From contig JAZDIP010000038.1 in NCBI GenBank assembly GCA_043804925.1, positions 1-46,519 of the forward strand: a DNA stretch of 46,519 nucleotides, written 5' to 3'. Under the pieces are notes generated by a model, which ran no database searches, was not told where the DNA came from, and saw nothing but the letters and a program-made list of their open reading frames with translations. This DNA comes from ChocPot-Mid sp043804925. GTDB taxonomy: Bacteria > Bacteroidota > Ignavibacteria > Kapaibacteriales > UBA2268. A program made the translations under genes and the position numbers. Positions 38,296-46,519 of the stretch are shown in pieces; the stretch's first letter is position 1; each line of letters begins with the position of its first letter.

Positions 38296-40033
38296 GCAAC
38301 TTCAAAAACCAAATCTTCTTAATCAATCCTCCCTCTACTTCATACATTGCTGTTGCATTGATTTCTGGTTTTCTCGGATTACCCGTTATATATTCCTGGT
38401 CAATAACGTAATTTCCGTTGACAATCCGGTTAACAAGTTTGCAATGAAGGTTTGTTGCTGAATTGAAAAATGGTTGATATGTTTCCCTCATCTTGTCAAT
38501 GCCTTTGTAAAGCAATTTATCGGGAAATTCATATACCTCAACACTATCGCTGTAAACAGCAAGGAAAGGTTCAATCTCCTTTGCATTGTAAGCATTCAGT
38601 TGTATTTGTGCAAGGTCTTCGGGACTGTTTTGGATTATTTCGTCAGGTTTGAATCCCTCACCATTTTTGAAAACCATGAAAATATCTGAAGTGTTGCTGA
38701 TATTGTCAATCGGATTGGAATTGAGAATAACCAAATCAGCAAGCTTTCCTTTTTCGATAGTACCCAATTTACTTTCCATACCTAATAACTTTGCGGCATT
38801 CAGCGTTGCATCTGTCAATATTTCTTGATTGCTTAATCCGGCTTGTTTCATATACTCGAACTCATGAAACAGTGAAGGTCCATGAATAACACCAATATTT
38901 CCTGCGTCTGTACCCGCCGCAACATTTATACCGGCATCCTGCAATTTTTTTGTGTTGAAAAGTGTAGCGGGTAACGGCTCAATCGGTTTCATTTCTTTAA
39001 GAAGATTCTTTTGTCTGTCACCAAGTTCACTTTCATTCAATTCGTACATATCATAGAAAGAACCGATTACTTTTGGATTACCAAGCAATTGTTCTTCTTT
39101 CATAAGTTTTAATTGCTTCGTAAATACGGCACTGTATGAGTTAAAAACCCACATAGTTGGGATAATTGTAATTTTATTCTTCTTTGCCTTTTTGATAAAG
39201 TCATCGTCAACGTTTTTATCATTAACCATGTGAACAAGCACGTCAGCACCTGCTTCGAGTGCTTTTCTCGCAGTTTCGAGTTCTGTGGCATGTACCCAAA
39301 CCTTAAGACCGAGTTTGTGACTTTCCTTTACGATAGCTTCGAGAATAGGGTAAAATTCCATGAGACCGATTGAGGGTTTTCTTGCTACAACATACCATAC
39401 TTTGATGAAATCTGTTCCTGCCTTTGCTTGCTCATTAACAAGTTTTAGGGCTTCGTCAATATTTGTAACTTTAATTATTGGCGGGTCATCGGTTGTCAAA
39501 GCATCCGGTTGATAAGATGCAATCAAAGGACCTGAACAATAAGCACGAGGAGCTATCTTCGCCTTTTTTGATTGCTCAATTATATCGAAATTCCAATACG
39601 GACCTCCTAAATCAATTATTGAAGTAATACCGCATCGTATATATCTTCTGAATAAATCATCAATGTTATCACGAATCCACTTCAATTCGACATCTTTGTA
39701 CGGCACTCTATGGCGAAGGTCAATTGCATCAGGACGGGTGTAAAGTCCACCCGATTGAAAAAAATGAATGTGTGCATCGGTCAGTCCGGGGATGATATAT
39801 TTCCCTGTAGCGTCAATCATCTTGGCATTAATCGGTATTGTTATTTCTTTGTCTTTAGGACCTGCTACGGAAATAATTATGGAATCCTTAATCAGTACAA
39901 CGGCATTTTGGATGTGCTTACCTGCTTTAGTATCAATGACGGTTCCACCAACGATTACAGTATAGTTTTCTGCTTGAAGACAAAGTGTCAAGACAAATGT
40001 AGCTAATAAAATAACAATAGTTTTCATTTTCAT
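38291..40033 (-). CDS. Exported amidohydrolase fused to an NTF2-like domain
   Basis: A 580-residue protein with a signal peptide (to CLQAE, about residue 22). Residues about 25-450 are an amidohydrolase of the imidazolonepropionase/prolidase-like branch: DAHIHFF (metal HxH), FIKVWYV (the bridging Lys), VWVHATE and VLVHMV (His ligands), and AGTDAGN (catalytic Asp). Residues about 465-580 form a SnoaL/NTF2-like cone (LNAYNAKEIEPFLAVYSDSV, GIDKMRETYQPFF, IDQEYITGN). Such NTF2-like proteins usually stand alone; fused to an amidohydrolase they may shape the pocket or help dimerise. Substrate unknown, likely a cyclic amide or dipeptide in the periplasm. It stands alone on its strand, with 559 bp to the divergent beta-lactamase-like gene. 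Confidence 0.87.
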   Translation of the reverse strand: MKMKTIVILLATFVLTLCLQAENYTVIVGGTVIDTKAGKHIQNAVVLIKDSIIISVAGPKDKEITIPINAKMIDATGKYIIPGLTDAHIHFFQSGGLYTRPDAIDLRHRVPYKDVELKWIRDNIDDLFRRYIRCGITSIIDLGGPYWNFDIIEQSKKAKIAPRAYCSGPLIASYQPDALTTDDPPIIKVTNIDEALKLVNEQAKAGTDFIKVWYVVARKPSIGLMEFYPILEAIVKESHKLGLKVWVHATELETARKALEAGADVLVHMVNDKNVDDDFIKKAKKNKITIIPTMWVFNSYSAVFTKQLKLMKEEQLLGNPKVIGSFYDMYELNESELGDRQKNLLKEMKPIEPLPATLFNTKKLQDAGINVAAGTDAGNIGVIHGPSLFHEFEYMKQAGLSNQEILTDATLNAAKLLGMESKLGTIEKGKLADLVILNSNPIDNISNTSDIFMVFKNGEGFKPDEIIQNSPEDLAQIQLNAYNAKEIEPFLAVYSDSVEVYEFPDKLLYKGIDKMRETYQPFFNSATNLHCKLVNRIVNGNYVIDQEYITGNPRKPEINATAMYEVEGGLIKKIWFLKLP

Positions 40034-40140
40034 TCCTTTTTATTAATAAAATATTAAGCAAAATAAATAATAATATGGAATAATCAAATTTTACAGGTAT
40101 AAAAAACGATTTTAATAACAATTGGCTCTTAACCGGATTA

Positions 40141-40200
40141 ATGGTAATTTTGCTGAATAAATTTTTTATTTATATGTTTGAACCACGAAAATCAAAGACC
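40141..40200 (+). repeat. Segment resembling the prfB leader and start
   Basis: ATGGTAATTTTG (40141-40152) recurs at 42189-42200, and ATGTTTGAACCACGAAAA (40173-40190) matches the prfB start ATGTTTGAGCCACAAAAA (42241) at 16 of 18 positions. The distance between the two words differs (32 and 52 bp). It may be a decayed partial duplication; chance cannot be excluded. Confidence 0.4.
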
Positions 40201-40481
40201 AGAACCAGAGTAGTACATGTATTTGGATTTATGGAGCAAAGTATGAATGGATTGTGCATCCGGTTTGTTTGATATAGCCCGAGCGACGGGAATATTGGAT
40301 TGATTAATTTGATATACAACATATTTAGATTTGAACAAGTAATGAGGTTAGCATAAAAAAGGAGAAAAGAAAAGATAAAATAAATGATTGAATTTTAAGA
40401 GATAAGATGCAAAATATTTGAAAATATATTCCACAAGAAAAAAAAATATTGATAATTTTTTAAATAATTTGTATTTTGCAT

Positions 40482-40558
40482 ATTGATATTTGAAGGATTT
40501 TTGTTGGGTGCTTGATATCTTACAAAAAATAATTAAATAATTGAATTTTTATAATCCA
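40482..40558 (+). repeat. Direct repeat, about 78 bp, left of the beta-lactamase-like gene
   Basis: This copy begins ATTGATATTTGAAGGAT and aligns with 41841-41918 over its whole length with roughly 87% identity by eye, including CTTGATATC and ATAATTGAATTTTT. It ends 34 bp before the start codon of the gene at 40593. The two copies bracket that gene closely. Confidence 0.75.
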
Positions 40559-40592
40559 TCTATTTTTATTTCTAATACGAAAGGTTACAAAA

Positions 40593-41786
40593 ATGAAAAA
40601 AGAAATCTTCATTTCAGTGAAAAAATTTAATCATTTTCTATTTCTATTATTAATCACGTCTTCATGTATTTATTTTTCATCTTGTGATTCTGATACTACA
40701 ACTCCAACTAACGAAAACCACCAGTCACAAATCAAGACAGCTATGAATGCCACACAGGCAGAAATGGATGCTCCAGGATGGATAGCCGGGATATGGTCAC
40801 CGGCAGAATCTTACGAGTTAGTCGACGGTATGGCAGATGTTGACGGGAATATAGACATGGAAATATCTTCATTGATTAGAATTGGAAGCATAACAAAAAC
40901 CTTTACTGCAACGCTCTTACTTATACTTGTTGACGAAGGAAAGCTGTCTTTGGATGATAAGCTGGAAAAATTCCTGCCTGACTATCCAAAAGCCGATCAA
41001 ATAACAGTCAGACAATTGACTATGCATAAAGCCGGAATAGTATCATGGGATGAGGATGACGAAGTACGCATGTCGGTATTTGATGGGACTAAGAAATGGA
41101 CTATTGATGAATTAATTGAATGGGCATCTGAGCAACCGTTCCTTTCTGAACCCGGAGCGGAATTTCACTATTCAAACATAGGATATTTTATGCTTGGAAA
41201 AATCATCGAGCAGGCATCTGAAATGACTGTTGCTCAGGCAATTAATGAAAAGATAGCAATACCTCTCGGGCTTAAAAATACTTTTATGGCTGAAAGTCCG
41301 CAACCTGTTGGAGATTATGTTCACGGTTATGATGGTTCAAGTGGCTCTGTCATCGATATGACAGGCACTCCCCAGGCAATTGCAATTAACTATGAGTTGG
41401 CATGGACAGCCGGAGGAATGCTTTCAACCCTCGAGGATTTACTTATCTGGTCAAAAGCTTTAGTCACCGGTGAACTGTTAAGCGACAGCCTTCATGATCA
41501 GCAATTGCCTGTTCCTAATCCACCGAATGAAATAAATCCATACTGGTCGGGATACGGTATTGGGATAAACCAGACAGATGCCTGGTTTGGGCATACCGGT
41601 GCAGTATGCGGATTTATCTGTAATATGTCTTATAATCCGGAAGATGATGTTGCAATTGTTACATTTTTTAATAAATTCAGCGCATTTGATATTGATGCCA
41701 ATACTGCTGACCTTACAGCAGTCACTTTGAATTTTTTGAAATTAGCCCGAATGTTTTGTCCCAAGACATTGATAGAGAAAAAATAG
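40593..41786 (+). CDS. Serine beta-lactamase/DD-peptidase-fold lipoprotein
   Basis: A 397-residue class C beta-lactamase-like (PF00144) protein. The catalytic set is complete: Ser99-x-x-Lys102 in RIGSITKTFTA, Tyr193-Ser-Asn195 in FHYSNIGYFML, and His334-Thr-Gly336 in WFGHTGAVCGF. Related proteins are DD-carboxypeptidases, D-aminopeptidases or esterases, so antibiotic resistance should not be assumed. The signal sequence ends in either TSSC (Cys25) or FSSC (Cys31), followed by a Thr/Asn-rich linker, so it is probably a lipoprotein. The ATG at 40593 follows the sequence GAAAGG. The gene is bracketed by a 78-bp direct repeat and lies alone between two long non-coding spacers, which suggests that it was inserted. 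Confidence 0.9.
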   Translation: MKKEIFISVKKFNHFLFLLLITSSCIYFSSCDSDTTTPTNENHQSQIKTAMNATQAEMDAPGWIAGIWSPAESYELVDGMADVDGNIDMEISSLIRIGSITKTFTATLLLILVDEGKLSLDDKLEKFLPDYPKADQITVRQLTMHKAGIVSWDEDDEVRMSVFDGTKKWTIDELIEWASEQPFLSEPGAEFHYSNIGYFMLGKIIEQASEMTVAQAINEKIAIPLGLKNTFMAESPQPVGDYVHGYDGSSGSVIDMTGTPQAIAINYELAWTAGGMLSTLEDLLIWSKALVTGELLSDSLHDQQLPVPNPPNEINPYWSGYGIGINQTDAWFGHTGAVCGFICNMSYNPEDDVAIVTFFNKFSAFDIDANTADLTAVTLNFLKLARMFCPKTLIEKK

Positions 41787-42240
41787 TTGTCCCAAGTTTA
41801 GTATATATGTATTAAAGAGTTAGTGATTTTATTTTAATAAATTGATATTTGAGGGATATTTGTTGGATTCTTGATATCCTACAAAAAATTATAAAATAAT
41901 TGAATTTTTTAGAATCCACATAACTTATAAACCTAAGTAACCATCAAAAAGCCCCAACTCTAAAACCTTATTGTCTTTTTGTAGAAATAAGGTAATGGTT
42001 TTATAACGGCTGCATTATTATCTTGTTACTAATTTAATAAGGATAAGATAAGGTATTATAATTTATAATCAGATGATAAAATTCATATTGCCTTTAAAAC
42101 CTTATTAACAGGAAAGTAACTATTTTTCTATGATTATTAGAGATACGTAAAGATTATCATTCCATATAATTGGGTATTAGATAGAAATATGGTAATTTTG
42201 TTCACTTAATTTTTGTAATATTATAAATTGTTAAAAAAAT
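41787..42240. other. 454-bp spacer before prfB
   Basis: No gene visible. It contains the right copy of the 78-bp repeat, a hairpin at 41965-41993 (ACCTTATT and AATAAGGT, 13-base loop), and several degenerate AAAACCTTATTAAC words in both directions between 41930 and 42120. The prfB promoter must lie near its end. Confidence 0.55.
41841..41918 (+). repeat. Direct repeat, about 78 bp, right of the beta-lactamase-like gene
   Basis: Partner of 40482-40558; begins ATTGATATTTGAGGGAT, 54 bp after the stop of the gene at 40593. Both copies have the same orientation. Confidence 0.75.
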
Positions 42241-43336
42241 ATGTTTGAGCCACAAAAAGTAAAGATAGATGAGTTAAAAGAGCGGGTTGCTAATTTACGG
42301 AGGTTTCTTTGACCTCGACAACAAGGCAATAAAAATAAAGGAACTTCAATCTTTTTCTGAAAATGAAGATTTTTGGAATGATTCTCAAAATGCTCAGAAT
42401 GTGATGCAGGAAATTTCCGAGTTGAAAGTATGGAAAGATGAATGGGAGACGATTAATCAATCAGTAGAAGATGCTGAAGCAATTTTGCAATTAGCCGAAG
42501 AAAATACTGATGCTATTTCTGAAAATGAAATAGATGAGGAAATTAAAAAAGCGGAAGAATTGGTATCTTCCCTCGAAGTTAAAAATCTTTTGTCCGGCAA
42601 GGACGATGATAAAAATGCATTCTTAACAATACACTCAGGTGCAGGAGGAACTGAAGCATGCGACTGGGCTGAAATGCTTATGCGAATGTACTCCCGCTGG
42701 GCTGAGCGGCATAAATATAAACTATTTCTCGTTGACGAACTTCCCGGAGACGTTGCCGGAATGAAATCAGTTACCTTAGAGATTGATGGAAAATTTGCTT
42801 ATGGATATTTGAAGTTGGAAAGCGGAGTTCACCGGCTTGTAAGAATATCTCCATTTGATTCAAATGCCCGCAGACACACTTCATTTGCTTCGGTTTATGT
42901 TTATCCTGAAGTTGAAGATGCGGTTGATATAGAAATCAATCCGGTTGATATTGAAATGGACACTTTCCGTTCGGGTGGTAAGGGCGGACAGAATGTAAAC
43001 AAAGTCGAGACAGCAGTACGGCTCAGGCACATTCCAAGCGGTATTGTAGTTTCCTGTCAACAGGAACGTTCTCAGTTTCAGAACAGGGAACGTTGCATGA
43101 AAATGCTCAAATCAAGACTTTATCAAAAACGGCTCGAAGAAGAGGAAAAAGCTCAAGCTGAAGTAGAGGGTAAGAAGATGAAAATAGAATGGGGGAGTCA
43201 AATTCGTTCCTATGTTTTTCAACCATACACAATGGTTAATGACCATCGCACCGAAGTAAAAAGAACAGATATTCACGCAATTATGGATGGTGACCTGGAT
43301 GATTTTATTAAAGCAAATCTTTTACTTATCAAATAA
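42241..43336 (+). CDS. prfB: Peptide chain release factor 2 (programmed +1 frameshift)
   Basis: RF2 reads UAA and UGA and releases the peptide. The gene starts at the ATG at 42241 in frame 1 (MFEPQKVKIDELKERVANLR, then RFL), meets an in-frame TGA at 42310, and continues in the +1 frame from GAC at 42311 (DLDNKAIKIKEL). The joined product is 364 residues, normal for RF2. It has the SPF codon-recognition tripeptide (about 203-205, in VRISPFDSN) and the GGQ motif (about 248-250). An annotation that starts at 42287 would miss the true N-terminus. The gene is single, and its stop lies only 3 bp from the stop of the convergent CBS gene. Confidence 0.95.
42298..42313 (+). promoter_or_regulatory. prfB frameshift site
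   Basis: CGGAGG, three bases, then CTT TGA C: an internal Shine-Dalgarno-like sequence at the same spacing as in E. coli prfB, the slippery CUU codon, and the UGA that RF2 itself reads. When RF2 is scarce the ribosome slips +1 and makes more RF2, so the site is an autoregulatory switch. Confidence 0.95.
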
Positions 43337-43339
43337 AAT

Positions 43340-43780
43340 TTAAATTACAAGATTACCGCTTATATAATCCATTAAATATTTGTTTTCGGATTCTTTGTTT
43401 GTACGTAAGGATTTAACAATATCGCCAATTGAAATTAATCCGACAAGGACTTTATTGTCAACCACAGGTAAATGCCTTATATGATTATTTGTCATAATTG
43501 ACTCGATATATTCTATTTCATCTTCAGGTTCAACAAAAATAATGTTCTTTGACATAATATCTTTAATCAATATATCTAAAAAGTTTTGTTGATTTTTATA
43601 GGCAGACTTAACCACATCACGTTCACTAAAAATACCAACAATTTTAGCTTCAAGATTTAATACAAGTAAAACACCGATATTATTTGTTACTAAAATCTTT
43701 AATGCATCTGAAATTTTTTTATCTTCACCTATAGTGAATACTTCAGGTCCTTTATTTTTTAATATATCTTTTACTTTCAT
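43340..43780 (-). CDS. CBS-domain pair protein
   Basis: A 146-residue cytoplasmic protein made of two CBS domains: MKVKDILKNKGPEVFTIGED ... IGVLLVLNLEAKIVGIFSERD, and IKDIMSKNIIFVEPEDEI ... HIRHLPVVDNKVLVGLISIGD. The pair forms a Bateman module that binds adenine nucleotides or S-adenosylmethionine and reports energy state; stand-alone modules of this size resemble the hypoxic response proteins. I start at the ATG at 43780, which has GGAAG 7 bp upstream and directly precedes the first CBS domain; the frame extends to 43858 but adds 26 residues with no family match. It converges on prfB with 3 bp between the stops. Confidence 0.9.
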   Translation of the reverse strand: MKVKDILKNKGPEVFTIGEDKKISDALKILVTNNIGVLLVLNLEAKIVGIFSERDVVKSAYKNQQNFLDILIKDIMSKNIIFVEPEDEIEYIESIMTNNHIRHLPVVDNKVLVGLISIGDIVKSLRTNKESENKYLMDYISGNLVI

Positions 43781-43958
43781 GAAATTCTTCCGATAAGTTA
43801 AACAAAAATATTTATGAACTATAAATCCGACGATTGATTTAATAAATATTTTATCCAATTATCTTGTAGGAATAATGATATTTATGAGAAAAAAATTTAG
43901 TATATTTTTGATTTAATAGTTATATTAACAATATCGTAAATATTAAAAAATAAAAAAT

Positions 43959-46352
43959 ATGAAAAAAATATTACTAATATTATATTTTATAGTATTTGGA
44001 ATTAACTATCTTTTTGCACAAACAAATTATGATAGTCTCGAGAAATTGATAAATAAGTTTGAAGGGCATCAGAAATTAGACTTTTTGAACCAACTTTCAT
44101 TAAAATACAGAGCAGAATCACCAAGAAAAAGCATTTTATATGGCAAGCAAGCACTTGAGCTTTCCTTAAAACTCCAGGATGACACGGCTTCAGCTAATGC
44201 ACTCAGTAATATTGGAGCAGGTTATTACTTAATCGGCGATTTCGATAATTCTCTAAACAATTATCAAAAATCCTTAAAAATATTTAAGAAATTAAATGAC
44301 AAAAAAGGAATTGCCGGAATATATAATGGAATCGGTTTAATATGCCGGGTACTGAAAAAATATGACAAGGCAGAAGAATACTATGAATCTTCTCTGAAAA
44401 TAGTTGAGGAAATATCCGACCAACAGGGAATTTCAAGAGCATTGAACAATTTAGGGATACTTTATCATCTAAGAAACGAAGATTCAAAGGCAAAAGAATA
44501 TTTTGAGAAGTCGTTAAAAATAAAGGAAGTTCTTGGTGATAAAAACGGTATAGCAAATACACTGAACAACTTTGGAATGTTATATTCCAGTATTGGGGAT
44601 AATACTCAATCACTCCATTACTATAAAGAATCATTAAAAATCAAGGAAGAAATTGGTGATAAAAGTGGAATCATCGGAAATTTGATTAATATTGGGTCAT
44701 TATTGTCTTCTATGAATAAGAACCAACAAGCACTTGACAGTTATACCAAAGCAATTGAGATTGCCAAGAATGAAGGTTTGAAAACTTTATTGATACAGGG
44801 ATATATTTCATTATCCAATATATATGAAAAACTTGGAAAATATAAAAAGTCATATGAATTTTTTAAACTATATTCAAATCTTAGGGATACTGTTTTTTCA
44901 GAAGAAAGTAATAAAACTATTGCTGAAATGGAATACAATATTGCAATTGAAAAGCAAATGAAGGAAAATGAAATACTAAAAAAAGAAAACGAATATGCTG
45001 GTAAAGTGAGATTGTATCTAATTATTATAAGTATTCTTGGAATTTTATTAGCTTTCTTTATATATAGCCGGTATCGTTCAAAACGAAAAGCGAATGCAAT
45101 ATTAACTAATAAAAATGAGGAAATAATTCAACAAAAAAACGAACTTTCTACTGCATACGATACTTTGGAAAAAACTTCATTGGAATTGGAAAATCACAAT
45201 AAATTCCTTCAAAGACTTATTGACAGTATTCCTAATCCTGTTTTTATAAAGGACATGAATTTAAAATATACAGGTTGCAACAGAGAGTTTGAAAAATTTT
45301 CGGGCAGAAAAAGAGAAGAATTAATTGGGCATTCAGCAAAAGATTTTACTTCCATTGAAATAGCGGAAATGACAAATAAAATGGATAATAAAATTTTAAA
45401 TAGTTCTGAGATTCAAAAATACGAATCCAGGGTATTGGATGGTAATAAAAAAGAGATGGATGTAATTTATTATAAAACCAGATTCACCGACCATAAAGGA
45501 ATTGTTGCGGGATTAATTGGTGTAATGATGGATATTACAGATAGAAAAAAAGATGAGCAAGAGCTTAAAGCTTCTGAAATGAAATTAAGGGAAATGAATA
45601 TAACAATGAACAAATATCTTTCCGTAATAAATTCCGAATTAAGCCGGGCAAAAGAATATCTACTGTCCCTGCTTCCTCCAAAAATAAGCAAAGGAAATAT
45701 CAGGACGGAATGGATATTGAAACCTTCAATTCAACTTGCAGGAGATGTATTTGGTTATCATTGGATAGATAATGATAATATTGCGATTTATCTTTTAGAC
45801 GTTAGTGGTCATGGAATTGGAGCGGCATTACATTCGGTTGCAATTCTAAATACACTTAAATCTGAACGGTTAAGGAATACAGACTTCAAAAATCCCGGTT
45901 CAGTCCTGAAATCTTTGAATAAATCATTCCAAATGAGTAAACACGACGATATGTTTTTTACAATATGGTATAGTGTTTTCAACAATAAGAATAATATTTT
46001 AAAATATGCAAGTGGAGGACATCCTCCGGCTTTATTGATTGATAAAAATGGAAAAAAGAATCTTTTGCATTCTCCTAATTGTATAATAGGAGTTTTACCC
46101 GATTTCGATGTTAAAGTGGAGGAATTTTTAGTTAATAAAGGTTCATCCATGTTTGTTTTTTCTGATGGGGCTTATGAAATAAAACAAAAAGACGGAACTT
46201 ATTGGGGTTTGGAAAATCTATGCGAGTTCATAATGAAATCACAAAAGGAAGATATTGATTTATTAACCACAATTTATAATTATGTGAAAGAGTTAAGTTA
46301 TAACAAAACGATAAGCGATGATTATTCTATGTTAAAAATATCTTTTCTTTAA
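43959..46352 (+). CDS. TPR-PAS-SpoIIE sensor phosphatase
   Basis: A 797-residue membrane sensor. A signal peptide (1-20) leads into about six periplasmic TPR repeats (about 75-305, such as SNIGAGYYLIGDFDNSLNNY and LNNLGILYHLRNEDSKAKEY), a coiled segment, one transmembrane helix (350-371), a coiled coil (373-416), a PAS domain (about 417-530: LIDSIPNPVFIKD ... GVMMDITDRKKDEQ), another helix, and a PP2C-type SpoIIE domain (about 578-797). Metal-binding acids are present: Asp596 in LAGDVFGY, Asp614 in LLDVSGHG, Asp in VFSDGAYE and in SDDYSML. Such proteins dephosphorylate anti-sigma-factor antagonists in partner-switching pathways. No STAS or anti-sigma kinase gene is in the window, so the target is unknown. 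Confidence 0.92.
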   Translation: MKKILLILYFIVFGINYLFAQTNYDSLEKLINKFEGHQKLDFLNQLSLKYRAESPRKSILYGKQALELSLKLQDDTASANALSNIGAGYYLIGDFDNSLNNYQKSLKIFKKLNDKKGIAGIYNGIGLICRVLKKYDKAEEYYESSLKIVEEISDQQGISRALNNLGILYHLRNEDSKAKEYFEKSLKIKEVLGDKNGIANTLNNFGMLYSSIGDNTQSLHYYKESLKIKEEIGDKSGIIGNLINIGSLLSSMNKNQQALDSYTKAIEIAKNEGLKTLLIQGYISLSNIYEKLGKYKKSYEFFKLYSNLRDTVFSEESNKTIAEMEYNIAIEKQMKENEILKKENEYAGKVRLYLIIISILGILLAFFIYSRYRSKRKANAILTNKNEEIIQQKNELSTAYDTLEKTSLELENHNKFLQRLIDSIPNPVFIKDMNLKYTGCNREFEKFSGRKREELIGHSAKDFTSIEIAEMTNKMDNKILNSSEIQKYESRVLDGNKKEMDVIYYKTRFTDHKGIVAGLIGVMMDITDRKKDEQELKASEMKLREMNITMNKYLSVINSELSRAKEYLLSLLPPKISKGNIRTEWILKPSIQLAGDVFGYHWIDNDNIAIYLLDVSGHGIGAALHSVAILNTLKSERLRNTDFKNPGSVLKSLNKSFQMSKHDDMFFTIWYSVFNNKNNILKYASGGHPPALLIDKNGKKNLLHSPNCIIGVLPDFDVKVEEFLVNKGSSMFVFSDGAYEIKQKDGTYWGLENLCEFIMKSQKEDIDLLTTIYNYVKELSYNKTISDDYSMLKISFL

Positions 46353-46519
46353 TTTTATTGAAATGATTGAAGAAAAAAATAATTAGTTAACGGTGAAAAA
46401 GACAGATTTTGAAATTTATGATGTGAAAAAAATAAAAAATAGAAACAGAAAAGCATATTCAAAATTTCGAAAAATAAAAACTAATTTTTTCATTAGCTTT
46501 TTGAAGTTAAATGCTGCTG
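46353..46519. other. Non-coding end of window
   Basis: AT-rich sequence with no convincing gene or terminator; the next gene must start outside the window. Confidence 0.5.

Larger units (their letters stand above)
40034..40592. other. 559-bp divergent spacer
   Basis: I see no convincing gene. It contains a segment that resembles the prfB leader and first codons (40141-40200), a 32-codon open frame from 40173 that I do not accept as a gene, an unexplained stretch of higher GC at about 40200-40300, and the left copy of the 78-bp direct repeat (40482-40558). Promoters of both flanking genes should lie here. Confidence 0.55.

Noticed and set aside
40173..40271. A 32-codon gene beginning MFEPRKSK
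   Set aside because: No ribosome-binding site, no known family; the only similarity is to the first codons of prfB, so a decayed duplicate is more likely.
40593..41786. Antibiotic-resistance beta-lactamase
   Set aside because: The SxxK, YSN and HTG motifs only show the fold; many lipoproteins of this family are peptidases or esterases.
43781..43858. N-terminal extension of the CBS protein
   Set aside because: It has no family match, and the ATG at 43780 has a ribosome-binding site and sits at the usual start of the first CBS domain.

Overview
The window is AT-rich chromosomal DNA from a bacterium of the Bacteroidetes/Ignavibacteria/Chlorobi (FCB) group. The grounds are the many large secreted proteins with C-terminal type IX secretion (T9SS, Por) sorting domains, a C-terminal style (NSPNPF...GTYIYRL...KLII) often seen in Ignavibacteria and Kapabacteria, lipoproteins with DUF4397 modules, a Wzi/Wza-type exopolysaccharide export set, and Gram-negative genes such as lptC. 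The species cannot be named from sequence alone. I found no tRNA, rRNA, CRISPR array or intact insertion sequence.

Layout. 1-5.2 kb: the end of one T9SS cargo gene and a complete 1615-aa cargo gene with an almost identical tail. 5.6-9.3 kb: a lipoprotein, then a tightly overlapped rnhA / DUF1460 amidase / MFS permease operon. 9.5-10.7 kb: an unknown membrane protein that appears to have broken a hicB gene, next to an intact hicAB pair. 10.8-14.7 kb: tpiA, lptC, umuC and a PAP2 phosphatase. 14.7-20.3 kb: an island, all on the minus strand, in which three paralogous Asp-box beta-propeller T9SS proteins alternate with small toxin-antitoxin (TA) type genes (two orphan hicB, a DUF4258/DUF2283 pair and a hicAB pair). 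20.4-27.4 kb: an MFS permease and an exopolysaccharide set (GT2, Wzi, SLBB/Wza) interrupted by a nucleotidyltransferase/HI0074 pair. 27.8-34.8 kb: prfA, glnS, a DUF4397 lipoprotein and an amidase_3 cell-wall hydrolase. 35.1-40 kb: a 14-blade Reg_prop propeller protein, a second nucleotidyltransferase/HEPN pair and an amidohydrolase fused to an NTF2-like domain. 40.6-46.4 kb: a beta-lactamase-fold lipoprotein flanked by a direct repeat, prfB with its programmed +1 frameshift, a CBS protein, and a TPR-PAS-SpoIIE sensor phosphatase.

How it fits together. Most of the window serves the cell envelope: T9SS cargo, capsule/EPS synthesis and export, LPS transport, peptidoglycan hydrolysis and periplasmic lipoproteins. 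Housekeeping genes (tpiA, rnhA, glnS, prfA, prfB) sit between these. About eight TA-type loci lie between 10 and 38 kb, an unusual density.

The signal I find most interesting is not a gene. At least eleven places hold tandem arrays of short units, usually 7 bp (sometimes 8 or 9), whose sequence drifts from unit to unit while the period is kept. Nearly all lie at or across the 3' ends of genes, and several run through the stop codon and write the C-terminal residues. Separately, three unrelated 17-bp palindromes share one 7-3-7 stem-loop-stem design, and further REP-like palindromes occur in the spacers.
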